Of a DNA stretch of 64,000 nucleotides, positions 25,008 to 33,538 are shown piece by piece. Position numbers and translations under genes: made by a program. Within the stretch, counting starts at the first letter, position 1, and each line of letters begins with the position of its first letter. The DNA comes from an uncultured Pelagibacteraceae bacterium (GTDB lineage Bacteria > Pseudomonadota > Alphaproteobacteria > Pelagibacterales > Pelagibacteraceae): contig CACJBW010000001.1 in the NCBI GenBank assembly GCA_902591775.1, positions 1 to 64,000 of the forward strand. Reading direction: 5' to 3'. The notes under the pieces were generated by a model. The model was not told where the DNA came from, ran no database searches, and worked only from the letters and a program-made list of their open reading frames with translations.

Positions 25008-25885
25008 TATTGAGGATTATATTTATTTTCTTTTGTAAAGGATGAGACAAATTGTAGAAAAACTGCAAGAATTATAATGCTTCCTCCTATTAATACGTAG
25101 AATGAAGGGTTTTCATTTACAAATAGCCAAGCCCAAAGAGGACCAAGTATCGCCTCTGTAAGCATTATTATGCCAACCATAGCTGATAGAGTTTTTCTCG
25201 CACCAATTGTTATAAAAATAAAGCCAAGTCCTATTTGAAATGTCCCAGACAAAAATGCCAAAAACATATCATTTAAAGATATAGAAATTTTTGTTGAAGC
25301 TAAAAAACCTATTATCATTGCAATTATTCCAGCAACTAATTGTAGGGGCACCATATCTACATGAGGATATCTTCTTACAATTAAAATTAGAGATGCAAAG
25401 GTAATTGGCATAACAAAGGCAACAATATTTCCAGACATTTGTCCACTTGATAGAGTATTTCCTAGCATTAAAATTAATCCAGAAATTGCTAAAATGATAG
25501 AAGCTAAAGTAATTTTTGAAATTTTTTCTTTTAAAAAAAAATATCCAAATATCGCTAAGAAAATTGTTTGTGTTTGTATTATGAAATTAGTATTTGCAAC
25601 AGTTGTATTGTACATAGCAAAAACATAACTGCTAAATCCAATACCCAATATAATTCCACCAATTAAGCCAGGAATTCCCGATACATAAATTTTTTTAAAT
25701 ACCTCTTTTTTGTAAGTTGCAATTAAAAAAATAGTTACAACAATTATAAAAAAAACCTGTCTCCAAAATAAGATTTGCCATAAAGTTGATCCTTCAAATG
25801 ATTTAACAATCAACCCACCAAAACTAAGACAAAATGCACCAAAAAAGATTAATAATGGACCTGGTATCTTTGAAATAAAATTCAT
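25007..25885 (-). CDS. EamA/DMT family permease
   Basis: A 292-residue protein with about ten helices in two EamA repeats; FGAFCLSFGGLIVK at the N-terminus and ILGPLWAWLFVNE in the second repeat are typical. It overlaps pxpC by 4 bp and the FAD-oxidase by 1 bp. The link to the 5-oxoprolinase genes suggests transport of pyroglutamate, glutamate or a related amino acid, but this is inferred from position only. Confidence 0.88.
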   Translation of the reverse strand: MNFISKIPGPLLIFFGAFCLSFGGLIVKSFEGSTLWQILFWRQVFFIIVVTIFLIATYKKEVFKKIYVSGIPGLIGGIILGIGFSSYVFAMYNTTVANTNFIIQTQTIFLAIFGYFFLKEKISKITLASIILAISGLILMLGNTLSSGQMSGNIVAFVMPITFASLILIVRRYPHVDMVPLQLVAGIIAMIIGFLASTKISISLNDMFLAFLSGTFQIGLGFIFITIGARKTLSAMVGIIMLTEAILGPLWAWLFVNENPSFYVLIGGSIIILAVFLQFVSSFTKENKYNPQ

Positions 25886-26841
25886 TTAATATTGGAAATC
25901 AAATTTTGAGTTTCCATCTCATACAACTTAAAAATAGTTTCTGCATCTTTTAAATTAATTTCTTTAAATTTAATTTTTGATCCTGGAGGTATTTGTACTA
26001 GTTTGTCATAATCAGCGCTTATTACAACTCCGATCTTAGGGTAACCACCTATGGTTCCATGATCAGATAGCATAATTATTGGATCCCCATCTGCTGTGAT
26101 TTGGATAACACCCTTCACTAATCCTTCTGACTTTATATTTGTATTTTTAATATTACTAATCTTAGGTCCTTTAAGTCTTATACCCATACGGTCACTTAAT
26201 TTTGTAACATTAAATTCATCACTAAAAAATGAAACTATTGCATCCTTTGAAAAATAATCAAAATGAGGTCCTTTTATTATTCTAATATTTTCAATTTTAG
26301 AATTTAGGTATTCTATTTTATTTTTTGGCAGGATTTTTTTTATATTTTTTAAATGAATTATTTGTCCTTTCTTAAGTTTTTCCCCACTATTAGCGCCAAT
26401 TTTAGCCTTAGTATTTGTAGAACAACTATTTAAATAATAATCTATCTCAAATGTGCCTCCAATAGATAAATAACCATATACTGATCGATTGGTAGACAGT
26501 ATATCTAAGCAATCATTATTCTCTAAAATAATATTTTCGTAACAACTAAATTCTAAATTTTTGTTTTTTCTTATAATTTTAAAATTAACATCTCCAGTAA
26601 CATTGATGAAGATATTTTCTCCTATATATTTCAATTTTGGACCTTGGTATGCAAATTCAATAACCGGATTATTTATTTCATTGTTTGAAATGGTATTTGC
26701 TAATAAAAAATTCCTATTATCCATTGCTCCACTAAAAGGTATGCCTATATGATAAAAATTATTTCTACCGTTATCTTGAAATGTAGAATTGATACCTGGT
26801 CGTAATACCTCAAAATAATTTTTATTCATATTTTTTTTCAT
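25882..26841 (-). CDS. pxpC: 5-oxoprolinase subunit C
   Basis: A 319-residue KipA/biotin-dependent-carboxyltransferase-like protein. The family start VLRPGINSTFQDNGR, GAMDNRNFLLAN, SDRMGIRLKG and GDPIIMLSDHGTIGGYPKIG are visible. Together with PxpB and PxpA it hydrolyses 5-oxoproline (pyroglutamate) to glutamate with ATP. It overlaps pxpB by 20 bp. In some bacteria the pair is fused with urea amidolyase; the divergent pxpA here makes the 5-oxoprolinase role much more likely. Confidence 0.92.
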   Translation of the reverse strand: MKKNMNKNYFEVLRPGINSTFQDNGRNNFYHIGIPFSGAMDNRNFLLANTISNNEINNPVIEFAYQGPKLKYIGENIFINVTGDVNFKIIRKNKNLEFSCYENIILENNDCLDILSTNRSVYGYLSIGGTFEIDYYLNSCSTNTKAKIGANSGEKLKKGQIIHLKNIKKILPKNKIEYLNSKIENIRIIKGPHFDYFSKDAIVSFFSDEFNVTKLSDRMGIRLKGPKISNIKNTNIKSEGLVKGVIQITADGDPIIMLSDHGTIGGYPKIGVVISADYDKLVQIPPGSKIKFKEINLKDAETIFKLYEMETQNLISNIK

Positions 26842-27496
26842 ACTCTAGTTTAGAAATTGGATAAAATGATATTGTATCACCTGGATTAATTAGATTTGGC
26901 TCAGTATTTTTTTTATTATCAAAAATATCAACTGGTGTTTTACCAATTATATTCCAACCACCTGGACTTTCAAAAGTATAAATATTACAAAATTGCTCTG
27001 TTATACCTATGGAATTTTTTGGGACCTTAACTCTTGGTGTTTCTAAACGCTTTGCAAAAAGAGATTTATCCATATCTCCCAAGAATGGCATGCCCGCAAT
27101 AAAACCTGTCATATAACAATAATAATTTTTTGAAAAGAATGTTTCATAAATTTTTGCTTCATTTATCTTTAATAATTTTTGTAAACGTTTTATATCTAGT
27201 GCAAATTCCTCTGCACAACAAACTGGGATTTTAATTAGATTATTTTTTGAATTATTATTTTTTTTTAACTCTAGATTTTCAACTTGTTTTTTTAATTTAG
27301 CAAAACTAGTAAGTTTTAAATCGAAACTAATTACTAGTTTATTATAACTTGGTGTAATATTTGTAATACCTAAAAAATTACTATATCTTAAATTATTAAA
27401 ATAATTTATAACATTTCTGTTAATTTCTTTATTTACCTCAGTACCAAAGTCACAGTACAATGCTGCGTCACCAAGATTTGATATATTTTTAATCAT
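26822..27496 (-). CDS. pxpB: 5-oxoprolinase subunit B
   Basis: A 224-residue KipI/allophanate-hydrolase-subunit-1-like protein: GDAALYCDFG at the N-terminus, VCCAEEFALDI, FIAGMPFLGDMD and TFESPGGWNIIGKTPV, with NLINPGDTISF near the end. It forms the PxpBC kinase part of 5-oxoprolinase. The start codon lies only 27 bp from the start of divergent pxpA, so its promoter probably lies inside pxpA. Confidence 0.92.
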   Translation of the reverse strand: MIKNISNLGDAALYCDFGTEVNKEINRNVINYFNNLRYSNFLGITNITPSYNKLVISFDLKLTSFAKLKKQVENLELKKNNNSKNNLIKIPVCCAEEFALDIKRLQKLLKINEAKIYETFFSKNYYCYMTGFIAGMPFLGDMDKSLFAKRLETPRVKVPKNSIGITEQFCNIYTFESPGGWNIIGKTPVDIFDNKKNTEPNLINPGDTISFYPISKLEYEKKYE

Positions 27497-27523
27497 GTCA
27501 TGTTATACTTTAAGCTTTATAGT

Positions 27524-28297
27524 ATGGAAATTAATTTAAATTGTGATTTAGGTGAAAAATCAAAGCATCATTCAAATGAGAATGATCCTGATTTACTCAA
27601 AATAGTAAATTCTGCAAATGTGGCTTGTGGGTACCACGCTGGAGATGAGGAAACTATGAGAGAAGTTGTAGAGATTTCAAAGCAAAATAATGTAAGTATT
27701 GGTGCACATCCATCTTTCAATGATCCAGAAAACTTTGGCAGAAAACGGATTAATCTTGGTGCTGATGAAATTTCTAAGCTTTTAATAGATCAATATGAAA
27801 TTTTGCAAAATATTGCCATTAAATTAGATGAAAAGGTTTCTCATATTAAACCACATGGAGCCTTAAATAATATGGCTTGTGAGGACCTTGAACTAGCAAC
27901 AATTTTGGCAAAAACTATTTATAGTATTGATAAAGATATAATTTATTTAGTACCAACAGGTTCAAAAATGGAAATTGCAGCTAAAAAATTAAATATGAAA
28001 ATTGCATGTGAAATTTTTGCAGATAGAAATTATGAAGACGATGGAACACTTGTGTCAAGAGGTAAGGACCATGCCCTAATAACCGATCCTGAGCGAGCTA
28101 AGGAGCATGTATTCAATATGGTGAAAAACCAAACTCTTAATTGTCACAGTGGAAAACAAATACCTTGTGAAATCGATTCAATTTGCATACATGGAGATAA
28201 CAAAAGTTCTCTCTCGACTGCAAAACAGGTAAGGGAAAACTTAATAAAAAATAATTTAGAATTAAAGCCTCTAAATAAAATGAAAAAATTTATATAA
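27524..28297 (+). CDS. pxpA: 5-oxoprolinase subunit A (LamB/YcsF family)
   Basis: The protein starts MEINLNCDLGE, exactly as this family does; the frame is open from 27500 but the extra eight residues are foreign, so ATG 27524 is chosen (257 residues). Further marks: NVACGYHAGDEETM, SIGAHPSFND, HIKPHGALNN, FADRNYEDDGTLVSR and CIHGDN. It completes the PxpABC enzyme that opens the 5-oxoproline ring to glutamate. It is divergent from pxpB and followed after 2 bp by a TPR protein. Confidence 0.95.
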   Translation: MEINLNCDLGEKSKHHSNENDPDLLKIVNSANVACGYHAGDEETMREVVEISKQNNVSIGAHPSFNDPENFGRKRINLGADEISKLLIDQYEILQNIAIKLDEKVSHIKPHGALNNMACEDLELATILAKTIYSIDKDIIYLVPTGSKMEIAAKKLNMKIACEIFADRNYEDDGTLVSRGKDHALITDPERAKEHVFNMVKNQTLNCHSGKQIPCEIDSICIHGDNKSSLSTAKQVRENLIKNNLELKPLNKMKKFI

Positions 28298-28299
28298 TT

Positions 28300-28779
28300 A
28301 TGATTAAAAAACTATTTACTTTTCTCATATTCTTTTTTTTAACAGTTGAAACTTTTGCTGCTGGAACAAGTTCATCAGATAAAAAACCGAGCTATAAAAA
28401 TGCTGTAAAAATAATTGAAGCAGCTAAGAAATATGAATCCAAAAATAAAATGGATAAAGCATTAAAAAGATATGAAAAAGCTCAAAAAATTTTATTAAAA
28501 CTCGACAAAGAAAAGCCCTTACAAGCTGATACACTAAACTACCTAGGTTTTACAACTAGAAAACTTGGAGACTTTGAAGCAGGAGAAAAATATTATTTGT
28601 TAGGTTTGCAAGTTGATCCAAAGCATGTTGGTATAAATGAATACTTAGGTGAATTATATGTTGTAACCAACAGAATTGATTTAGCAAAAGAAAGATTGGA
28701 AATTTTGAAAAGCTGTAATTGTGAGGAGTATAAAGAGTTAAAAGAAATTATTGAAGGGACAAAAAAATCAAAATACTAA
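28300..28779 (+). CDS. exported TPR-repeat protein
   Basis: A 159-residue protein with a signal peptide (FTFLIFFFLTVETFAAG) and tetratricopeptide-like helices: AAKKYESKNKMDKALKRYEKA, LNYLGFTTRKLGDFEAGEKY and LGELYVVTNRIDLAKERL. An ending CNCEEYKEL with two Cys is present. TPR proteins mediate protein contacts; this one is probably periplasmic or inner-membrane attached. It follows pxpA by 2 bp and is convergent with dctM (4-bp overlap). Confidence 0.85.
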   Translation: MIKKLFTFLIFFFLTVETFAAGTSSSDKKPSYKNAVKIIEAAKKYESKNKMDKALKRYEKAQKILLKLDKEKPLQADTLNYLGFTTRKLGDFEAGEKYYLLGLQVDPKHVGINEYLGELYVVTNRIDLAKERLEILKSCNCEEYKELKEIIEGTKKSKY

Positions 28780-30086
28780 TTGATATTTTGAATCATTTGT
28801 TCAGGCATCCATAAAGCGATTTGTGGGAACAGCACAATCAGTAGGACTGCAAAAATCATTAATAAAAATAATGGGAAGGCACTTTTTGCAATGAAACCCA
28901 TATCTTTGTTTGCCATTCCTTGGAGAACAAATAGATTAAAACCAACAGGTGGTGTAATTTGAGCCATTTCTACAACAATAACTAAAAATATTCCAAACCA
29001 AATCATATCAAAGCCTGCCTGCCTTATCATTGGTTCAATTATTGCCATTGTAAGAACAACTGCAGAAATTCCATCAAGAAACATCCCAAGAATTATGTAA
29101 AAAATCATTAACACAAATATTAATAAATACGGTGATAACTCCATATTCTGTATCCACAATGCTAGATTTCTGGGCAAACCTGTAAATCCCATAGCAAGTG
29201 ACAAGAAAGTTGCCCCAGCTAAAATAAATGCAATCATACATGAAGTTTTAGTTGCTCCAAGCAATGAGTCTTTAAATGTATTTAAGTTTAAACTCTTTTG
29301 AAAATAAGAGAGAATTAAAGCTCCAACAACACCTAAAGATGCGGCCTCGGTTGCTGTTGCTATACCAGTATATATTGAACCTATCACGCCAAGTATTAAT
29401 AAAATAACTGGAATTAATTGTTTGGATTTGCCTAGTTTATTTAAAAATGAAAAATTTTCATAATTAGTTGGCATTTTATTTTTATTTAATAAAGACCAAA
29501 CAATTACATAGCCCATAAAGATTAGAGCAATCATTATCCCTGGAATTATTCCAGCTATAAAAAGTTTTGCAATTGACTCTTGAACAGTTACACCATAAAT
29601 AATTAAAATTATTGAGGGCGGAATTAAGAGGCCTAATGTTCCTGAACCTGCCAAGCTTCCAAGTAAAATTTTTTCAGGATATTTTCTTTTTCTTAGCTCT
29701 GGAATTGACATTTTTCCAACTGTAGCAACTGTTGCAGCAGATGATCCAGAGATAGCGGCAAACAAGGCACAACCAACAACATTAACGTGTATCAAACCTC
29801 CTGGTAACTTCTGAAGCCATGGTGCCAATCCCTCAAATAAATTTTCTGATAATTTAGTTCTAAAAAGAATTTCACCCATCCACACAAATAATGGTAATGC
29901 TGTTAGTGTCCACGATGATGAAGCTCCCCATATTGTTGTGGCCATCGCATCTCCTACTGGTCTAGAAGTAAACAAAATCATGCCTATTGAAGATACCCCA
30001 ACCATACTTATGGCTACCCATATCCCAGATCCTAAAAAAAACAGTAAAACACTAATAAAAAAAAATGCTAATAAAATTTCAATCAT
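28776..30086 (-). CDS. dctM: TRAP transporter large permease
   Basis: A 436-residue DctM protein with about 12 helices. Typical stretches: VGDAMATTIWGASSSWTLTA (in part), GEILFRTKLSENLFEGL, SGSSAATVATVGKMSIPELRKR, GLLIPPSIILIIYG and EMAQITPPVGFNLFVLQG. It carries the Na+-coupled transport path that takes substrate from the periplasmic binding protein. It overlaps dctQ by 8 bp. The substrate class (organic acids, amino acids, sugar acids) is not readable. Confidence 0.95.
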   Translation of the reverse strand: MIEILLAFFFISVLLFFLGSGIWVAISMVGVSSIGMILFTSRPVGDAMATTIWGASSSWTLTALPLFVWMGEILFRTKLSENLFEGLAPWLQKLPGGLIHVNVVGCALFAAISGSSAATVATVGKMSIPELRKRKYPEKILLGSLAGSGTLGLLIPPSIILIIYGVTVQESIAKLFIAGIIPGIMIALIFMGYVIVWSLLNKNKMPTNYENFSFLNKLGKSKQLIPVILLILGVIGSIYTGIATATEAASLGVVGALILSYFQKSLNLNTFKDSLLGATKTSCMIAFILAGATFLSLAMGFTGLPRNLALWIQNMELSPYLLIFVLMIFYIILGMFLDGISAVVLTMAIIEPMIRQAGFDMIWFGIFLVIVVEMAQITPPVGFNLFVLQGMANKDMGFIAKSAFPLFLLMIFAVLLIVLFPQIALWMPEQMIQNIN

Positions 30087-30567
30087 ACTTGTTAACTATT
30101 CTTAAAATTAATTGATGAAAGACACATATAAAAAATAATAATGAACCAATTGCTACACTCGATTGAGGTATCCAAATTAAAATTTCATCAGCACCTTCAC
30201 TTCTTTCTTGAAACTCATAAGATATCTTTAACATTTTAAGAAAATAAAATGCCATATATCCTGAAAAAATAGATGCTATGATTAAACTCCAAATTTCAAG
30301 AAACTTTTTTCTTAGATCAGTGGCTTTTTCTAAAAATAATGTGATCCTTATATGACCTCCATTTACAAAAGTGTATGAAAGTGCAAAAAATGAGGAAGCC
30401 GCCATACAGTAACCAGAATATTCAGCTAAACCTCTTATATAAAAACCAAAAATTCTTGAGGCAATTCCAGTTAAAATAAAAACTGCTATCAAAATTAAAA
30501 AAAACGCAGCTATATATCCTGAGAAATTATATAAATTATTTAAAGATTTATTAATTTTATGTAGCAT
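30079..30567 (-). CDS. dctQ: TRAP transporter small permease
   Basis: A 162-residue DctQ-type protein with four helices, starting FSGYIAAFFLILIAVFILTG and containing the RGLAEYSGYCMAASSFFALSY segment (quoted in part) typical of small TRAP subunits. It pairs with DctM in the membrane. The gene begins immediately downstream of the dctP terminator hairpin, so its expression depends on read-through. Confidence 0.9.
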   Translation of the reverse strand: MLHKINKSLNNLYNFSGYIAAFFLILIAVFILTGIASRIFGFYIRGLAEYSGYCMAASSFFALSYTFVNGGHIRITLFLEKATDLRKKFLEIWSLIIASIFSGYMAFYFLKMLKISYEFQERSEGADEILIWIPQSSVAIGSLLFFICVFHQLILRIVNKYD

Positions 30568-30595
30568 AAAAAAGGCCGTTTTTTAAACGGCCTTT
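30568..30595 (-). terminator. intrinsic terminator between dctP and dctQ
   Basis: On the minus strand the 11-bp stem AAAGGCCGTTT / AAACGGCCTTT (30585-30595 and 30571-30581) with a 3-base loop is followed by a T-run that runs into the dctQ start codon. This is the strongest hairpin in the window and should make dctP mRNA far more abundant than dctQM. Confidence 0.85.
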
Positions 30596-30610
30596 CTAAT
30601 TATATTGATT

Positions 30611-31582
30611 TTATTTGTAAGCAGCAAGTACGCTAGCTCCAGTTTTGCCAGCCTTTTTCTTCCATTCCTTTGCCATTTTTTTTCCAACTTTTTGGAAATG
30701 TTTTTCTAAATCAGCGTTTACTTTACCTACTGTCATACCCGCAGCAGCTAACGCTTTTTTATCCTCAATATTTCCAACTCTAGAAAGCATCCAACCTTTT
30801 TCTTCTGCAGCAGTTGCTTCTTTCATTATTAGATTTTGAGTATCCGCATCTAGTTTGTTCCAAGATCCTCTATGAGCAACTACCATATTTTTTGGAAACC
30901 AGGCAGCTATATCATAGAAATATTTTACGCCGTTCTCCCAAATTTTACTATTTTTTCCAGTAGTTGGCGAAGTAATCATACTCTCAACTGCTCCAGTTGA
31001 AAATGCTTGACTTATTTCTGCAGCTTCAATTTTTGTTGGAGCCATACCAGTAAGTTCAGCAATTCTAATTGTTGCTGAATTATAAGCTCTAAATTTTAAA
31101 CCTTGTAAATCTGAAACACTATTAATCTCGTTTTTACTATACAAACCTTGTGCAGGCCATGGTACCGCATACAAAAATACCAATCCTTTTTGGCTCAAGC
31201 TTTCTATGATTGCTGGTTTCGATGCTTGATAAAGTTTCATAGCATCATCATAAGATGTTGCTAGGAATGGTTGTGAATCAATCTCAAGAATAGGATCTAC
31301 TTTTCCAAGAGCCGACATAAATCTCTCTCCCATTTGAGCCTGACCAGTTCTGACAGCTCTAAAGATTTCTCCACCTTTAAATAATGATCCTCCAGGATGA
31401 GTTACAATTGTTAATTTACCTCCACTTTTTTCTGAAACATTTTTAGCAAATTCTGCAGCATTAGCTGAATGAAAATTGCTTGCACCATAAGCTAAAGCCA
31501 TATCCCACTTTTCAGCAGCATTTACGTTCGCTGTTAACAAAACAGAAAATAAAATAGAAATTAAAGTTTTTAAATTTTTCAT
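30611..31582 (-). CDS. dctP: TRAP transporter substrate-binding protein
   Basis: A 323-residue periplasmic binding protein of the DctP family: signal peptide (LISILFSVLLTANVNA), HPGGSLFKGGEIFRAVRTGQ, DLQGLKFRAYNSATIRIAE, PTKIEAAEISQAFSTGAV and NMVVAHRGSW. It captures a carboxylate-type ligand and delivers it to DctQM; the ligand-binding Arg of the family is in KFRAYN. A strong AAGGAGG site lies 5 bp before the ATG. The downstream terminator suggests high expression. The exact ligand is unknown. Confidence 0.94.
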   Translation of the reverse strand: MKNLKTLISILFSVLLTANVNAAEKWDMALAYGASNFHSANAAEFAKNVSEKSGGKLTIVTHPGGSLFKGGEIFRAVRTGQAQMGERFMSALGKVDPILEIDSQPFLATSYDDAMKLYQASKPAIIESLSQKGLVFLYAVPWPAQGLYSKNEINSVSDLQGLKFRAYNSATIRIAELTGMAPTKIEAAEISQAFSTGAVESMITSPTTGKNSKIWENGVKYFYDIAAWFPKNMVVAHRGSWNKLDADTQNLIMKEATAAEEKGWMLSRVGNIEDKKALAAAGMTVGKVNADLEKHFQKVGKKMAKEWKKKAGKTGASVLAAYK

Positions 31583-31604
31583 TAATCCTCCTTATTTTTA
31601 AAAA

Positions 31605-31624
31605 AATACATCTGATTATGTATT
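31605..31624. promoter_or_regulatory. perfect inverted repeat upstream of dctP
   Basis: AATACAT, six bases, ATGTATT: 7-bp perfect arms located 23 bp upstream of the dctP start codon and in the 114-bp gap shared with the divergent TerC-like gene. Candidate operator or 5'-UTR hairpin. Confidence 0.4.
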
Positions 31625-31696
31625 ATTTGTTAAATCAATAGAAAATTTTCCATGTTTTATTGAAAAATAAGAAAATAATACTATTATGCAGTTATC

Positions 31697-32311
31697 TTGA
31701 TCGAAGAAGCCCTTATTTTACTACAAATTATATTTATAAATATAATTTTAACTGCTGATAATGCCATAATAATTGGCCTTATCGCATCTAATTTTGTCCC
31801 TAAAAATAGAAAAAAAATTATATTTTGGGGAGTAGTCGGGGCTTTAGTATTTAAAGTTTTATTCGCAGTATTTGCTACATATTTATTCAAATTTTACTTT
31901 ATAAAAATTCTAGGAGGTTTGCTGTTAATTTGGATAGTAAATGATTTAAGAAAAGATCTTTTACAAGTTGAAAAGCAAACTAAATCTCCTACAAAAAAAT
32001 CTTTAGAACCGTCATTTGCTAAAGGTATGTATAAAGTACTTTTTGCAGATATTACAATTAGTTTTGATAATGTTATAGGTGTTGTTGGGGCTTCTAAGGG
32101 TAATTTTGGATTTATGATTTTTGGTTTAATTTTATCCGTTGTACTTACTGGTGCAATGGCCACTTATCTAGCTAGTTATGTCCAAAAACATTTATGGGTT
32201 GTCTACGTTGGAATGGCATTTATTCTTATCCTCGCAATACAACTTATTATTGGAGGACTTGTAGACTTAGAAATTTTAAACATTAACGAACAGTTTAAAA
32301 AATATTTTTAA
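31697..32311 (+). CDS. TerC/YjbE family membrane protein
   Basis: A 204-residue membrane protein with about seven helices and the two family acid motifs LTADNAIIIG near the N-terminus and TISFDNVIGV in the middle, which likely bind a metal ion. TerC-like proteins are linked to manganese or calcium export and metallation of exported proteins. The start is TTG 31697; no ATG lies in frame before the essential first motif. It is convergent with panB (4-bp overlap). Confidence 0.85.
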   Translation: MIEEALILLQIIFINIILTADNAIIIGLIASNFVPKNRKKIIFWGVVGALVFKVLFAVFATYLFKFYFIKILGGLLLIWIVNDLRKDLLQVEKQTKSPTKKSLEPSFAKGMYKVLFADITISFDNVIGVVGASKGNFGFMIFGLILSVVLTGAMATYLASYVQKHLWVVYVGMAFILILAIQLIIGGLVDLEILNINEQFKKYF

Positions 32312-33087
32312 TAAGAATATTTAATTGATGGGTATGAGCCTTTCTTAACATCTGATTTAAATTTTTTTACTGCTTTCCTTGCATTACTTTTCAAATCAGC
32401 ATATTTTTTTACAAATTTTATTTTAGTATCTGTTAGTCCCAATAAATCATCTGTAACTAAAATCTGACCATCACAAAAATTTGATGAACCAATTCCTATT
32501 GTGGGAATTTTAATTGACTCTGTAATTTCTTTAGAAGCTATTCTTTCGACACATTCCAAAACAATTGCAAATACGCCTGCGTCTTCTAGAGATTTTGAGT
32601 CTTTTAATAAATTTTTTTTTTCAATATCTGATTTACCTTTGTATCTGAACTTCCCTCTTACTGACTGTGGTGTGATACCTATGTGTCCCATCACAGGTAT
32701 TTTATGTTTGATTAAGTGTTTAACAATTTCATTAATGTTTCTTCCTCCTTCCAATTTTATTCCATCACATTTAGTTTCTTTCATTACTTTTCTACAATTT
32801 TTAAGTGCTTGCGATTTATTTTTGTATGTATTGAAAGGCATATCTACAATCATTAAACTTTTTTTAACTCCCTGTCTTACGCTCTTTGAGTGTTCAATCA
32901 TCATTGAAAGATTGACTTTTCTCGTAGTTTTAAAATTATATAAAACTGAGCCTAAAGAGTCGCCAACAAGTATTAAATCGGCGTAATTATCAATTACTTC
33001 TGCTATATTTTTTGAATAAGCAGTTAAACAAACAATTTTAAACTTATGTTTTTTTTTAAGAACAAGCCTACTTGTTTTTGTAAGCAT
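32308..33087 (-). CDS. panB: 3-methyl-2-oxobutanoate hydroxymethyltransferase
   Basis: PanB transfers a hydroxymethyl group from methylene-tetrahydrofolate to alpha-ketoisovalerate, the first step of pantothenate synthesis. The 259-residue protein shows LTAYSKNIAEVID, LVGDSLGSVLYN with metal-binding Asp, VDMPFNTY, KLEGG, GHIGITPQSV and IGIGSSNFCDGQILV. The helical C-terminus is normal. No panC is in the window. It is 10 bp from the VOC protein gene upstream. Confidence 0.95.
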   Translation of the reverse strand: MLTKTSRLVLKKKHKFKIVCLTAYSKNIAEVIDNYADLILVGDSLGSVLYNFKTTRKVNLSMMIEHSKSVRQGVKKSLMIVDMPFNTYKNKSQALKNCRKVMKETKCDGIKLEGGRNINEIVKHLIKHKIPVMGHIGITPQSVRGKFRYKGKSDIEKKNLLKDSKSLEDAGVFAIVLECVERIASKEITESIKIPTIGIGSSNFCDGQILVTDDLLGLTDTKIKFVKKYADLKSNARKAVKKFKSDVKKGSYPSIKYSY

Positions 33088-33097
33088 ATATACCTGC

Positions 33098-33517
33098 TTA
33101 CCAAATACCTGTATTTTCCATAGATTTCCATGGCTCTAAAGGTTCTAAATAACCATCTTGTAAAATTTCAACTGATATCTTGTCAGGAGATCTAACAAAT
33201 GCCATGTGACCATCTCTTGGTGGTCTATTTATTGTATAACCCATGTCCTTTAATCTCTGACAAGTCTCATATATGTTATCAACTCTGTAAGCTAAGTGTC
33301 CAAAATTTCTAGATCCATCACCTAAACTGTCTCCATCCCAATTATAAGTCAATTCTATTTCAGCACCCTTATCATTTGGGGCGGCCAAAAATACCAACGT
33401 GTATCTTCCCTTCTCACTCTCTTTTCTTCTTGTTTCTTTTAATCCTAATCCATCACAAAAAAACCTTAATGAATCTTCAATATTTGAAACTCTTATCATT
33501 GTGTGTAAATATTTCAT
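33098..33517 (-). CDS. glyoxalase/VOC family protein, lactoylglutathione-lyase-like
   Basis: A 139-residue vicinal oxygen chelate protein beginning MKYLHTMIRVSNIEDSLRFF. It contains the metal-ligand positions of glyoxalase I: the first His in LHTMIRV, Glu in EIELTYNW, His in GHLAYRV and Glu in SVEILQDG. Glyoxalase I converts the methylglyoxal-glutathione adduct to S-lactoylglutathione. The agreement is good, so GloA is likely. The gene lies between panB and guaA on the minus strand. Confidence 0.88.
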   Translation of the reverse strand: MKYLHTMIRVSNIEDSLRFFCDGLGLKETRRKESEKGRYTLVFLAAPNDKGAEIELTYNWDGDSLGDGSRNFGHLAYRVDNIYETCQRLKDMGYTINRPPRDGHMAFVRSPDKISVEILQDGYLEPLEPWKSMENTGIW

Positions 33518-33538
33518 AAATTTATTTATACAGTCTTA

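Noticed and set aside
30568-30595. Hairpin as a riboswitch or attenuator leader
   Set aside because: It lies after dctP as a simple stem with T-run and has no aptamer-like structure.
31684-31890. Minus-strand frame overlapping the TerC-like gene
   Set aside because: Antisense to the conserved membrane protein; no recognisable family.
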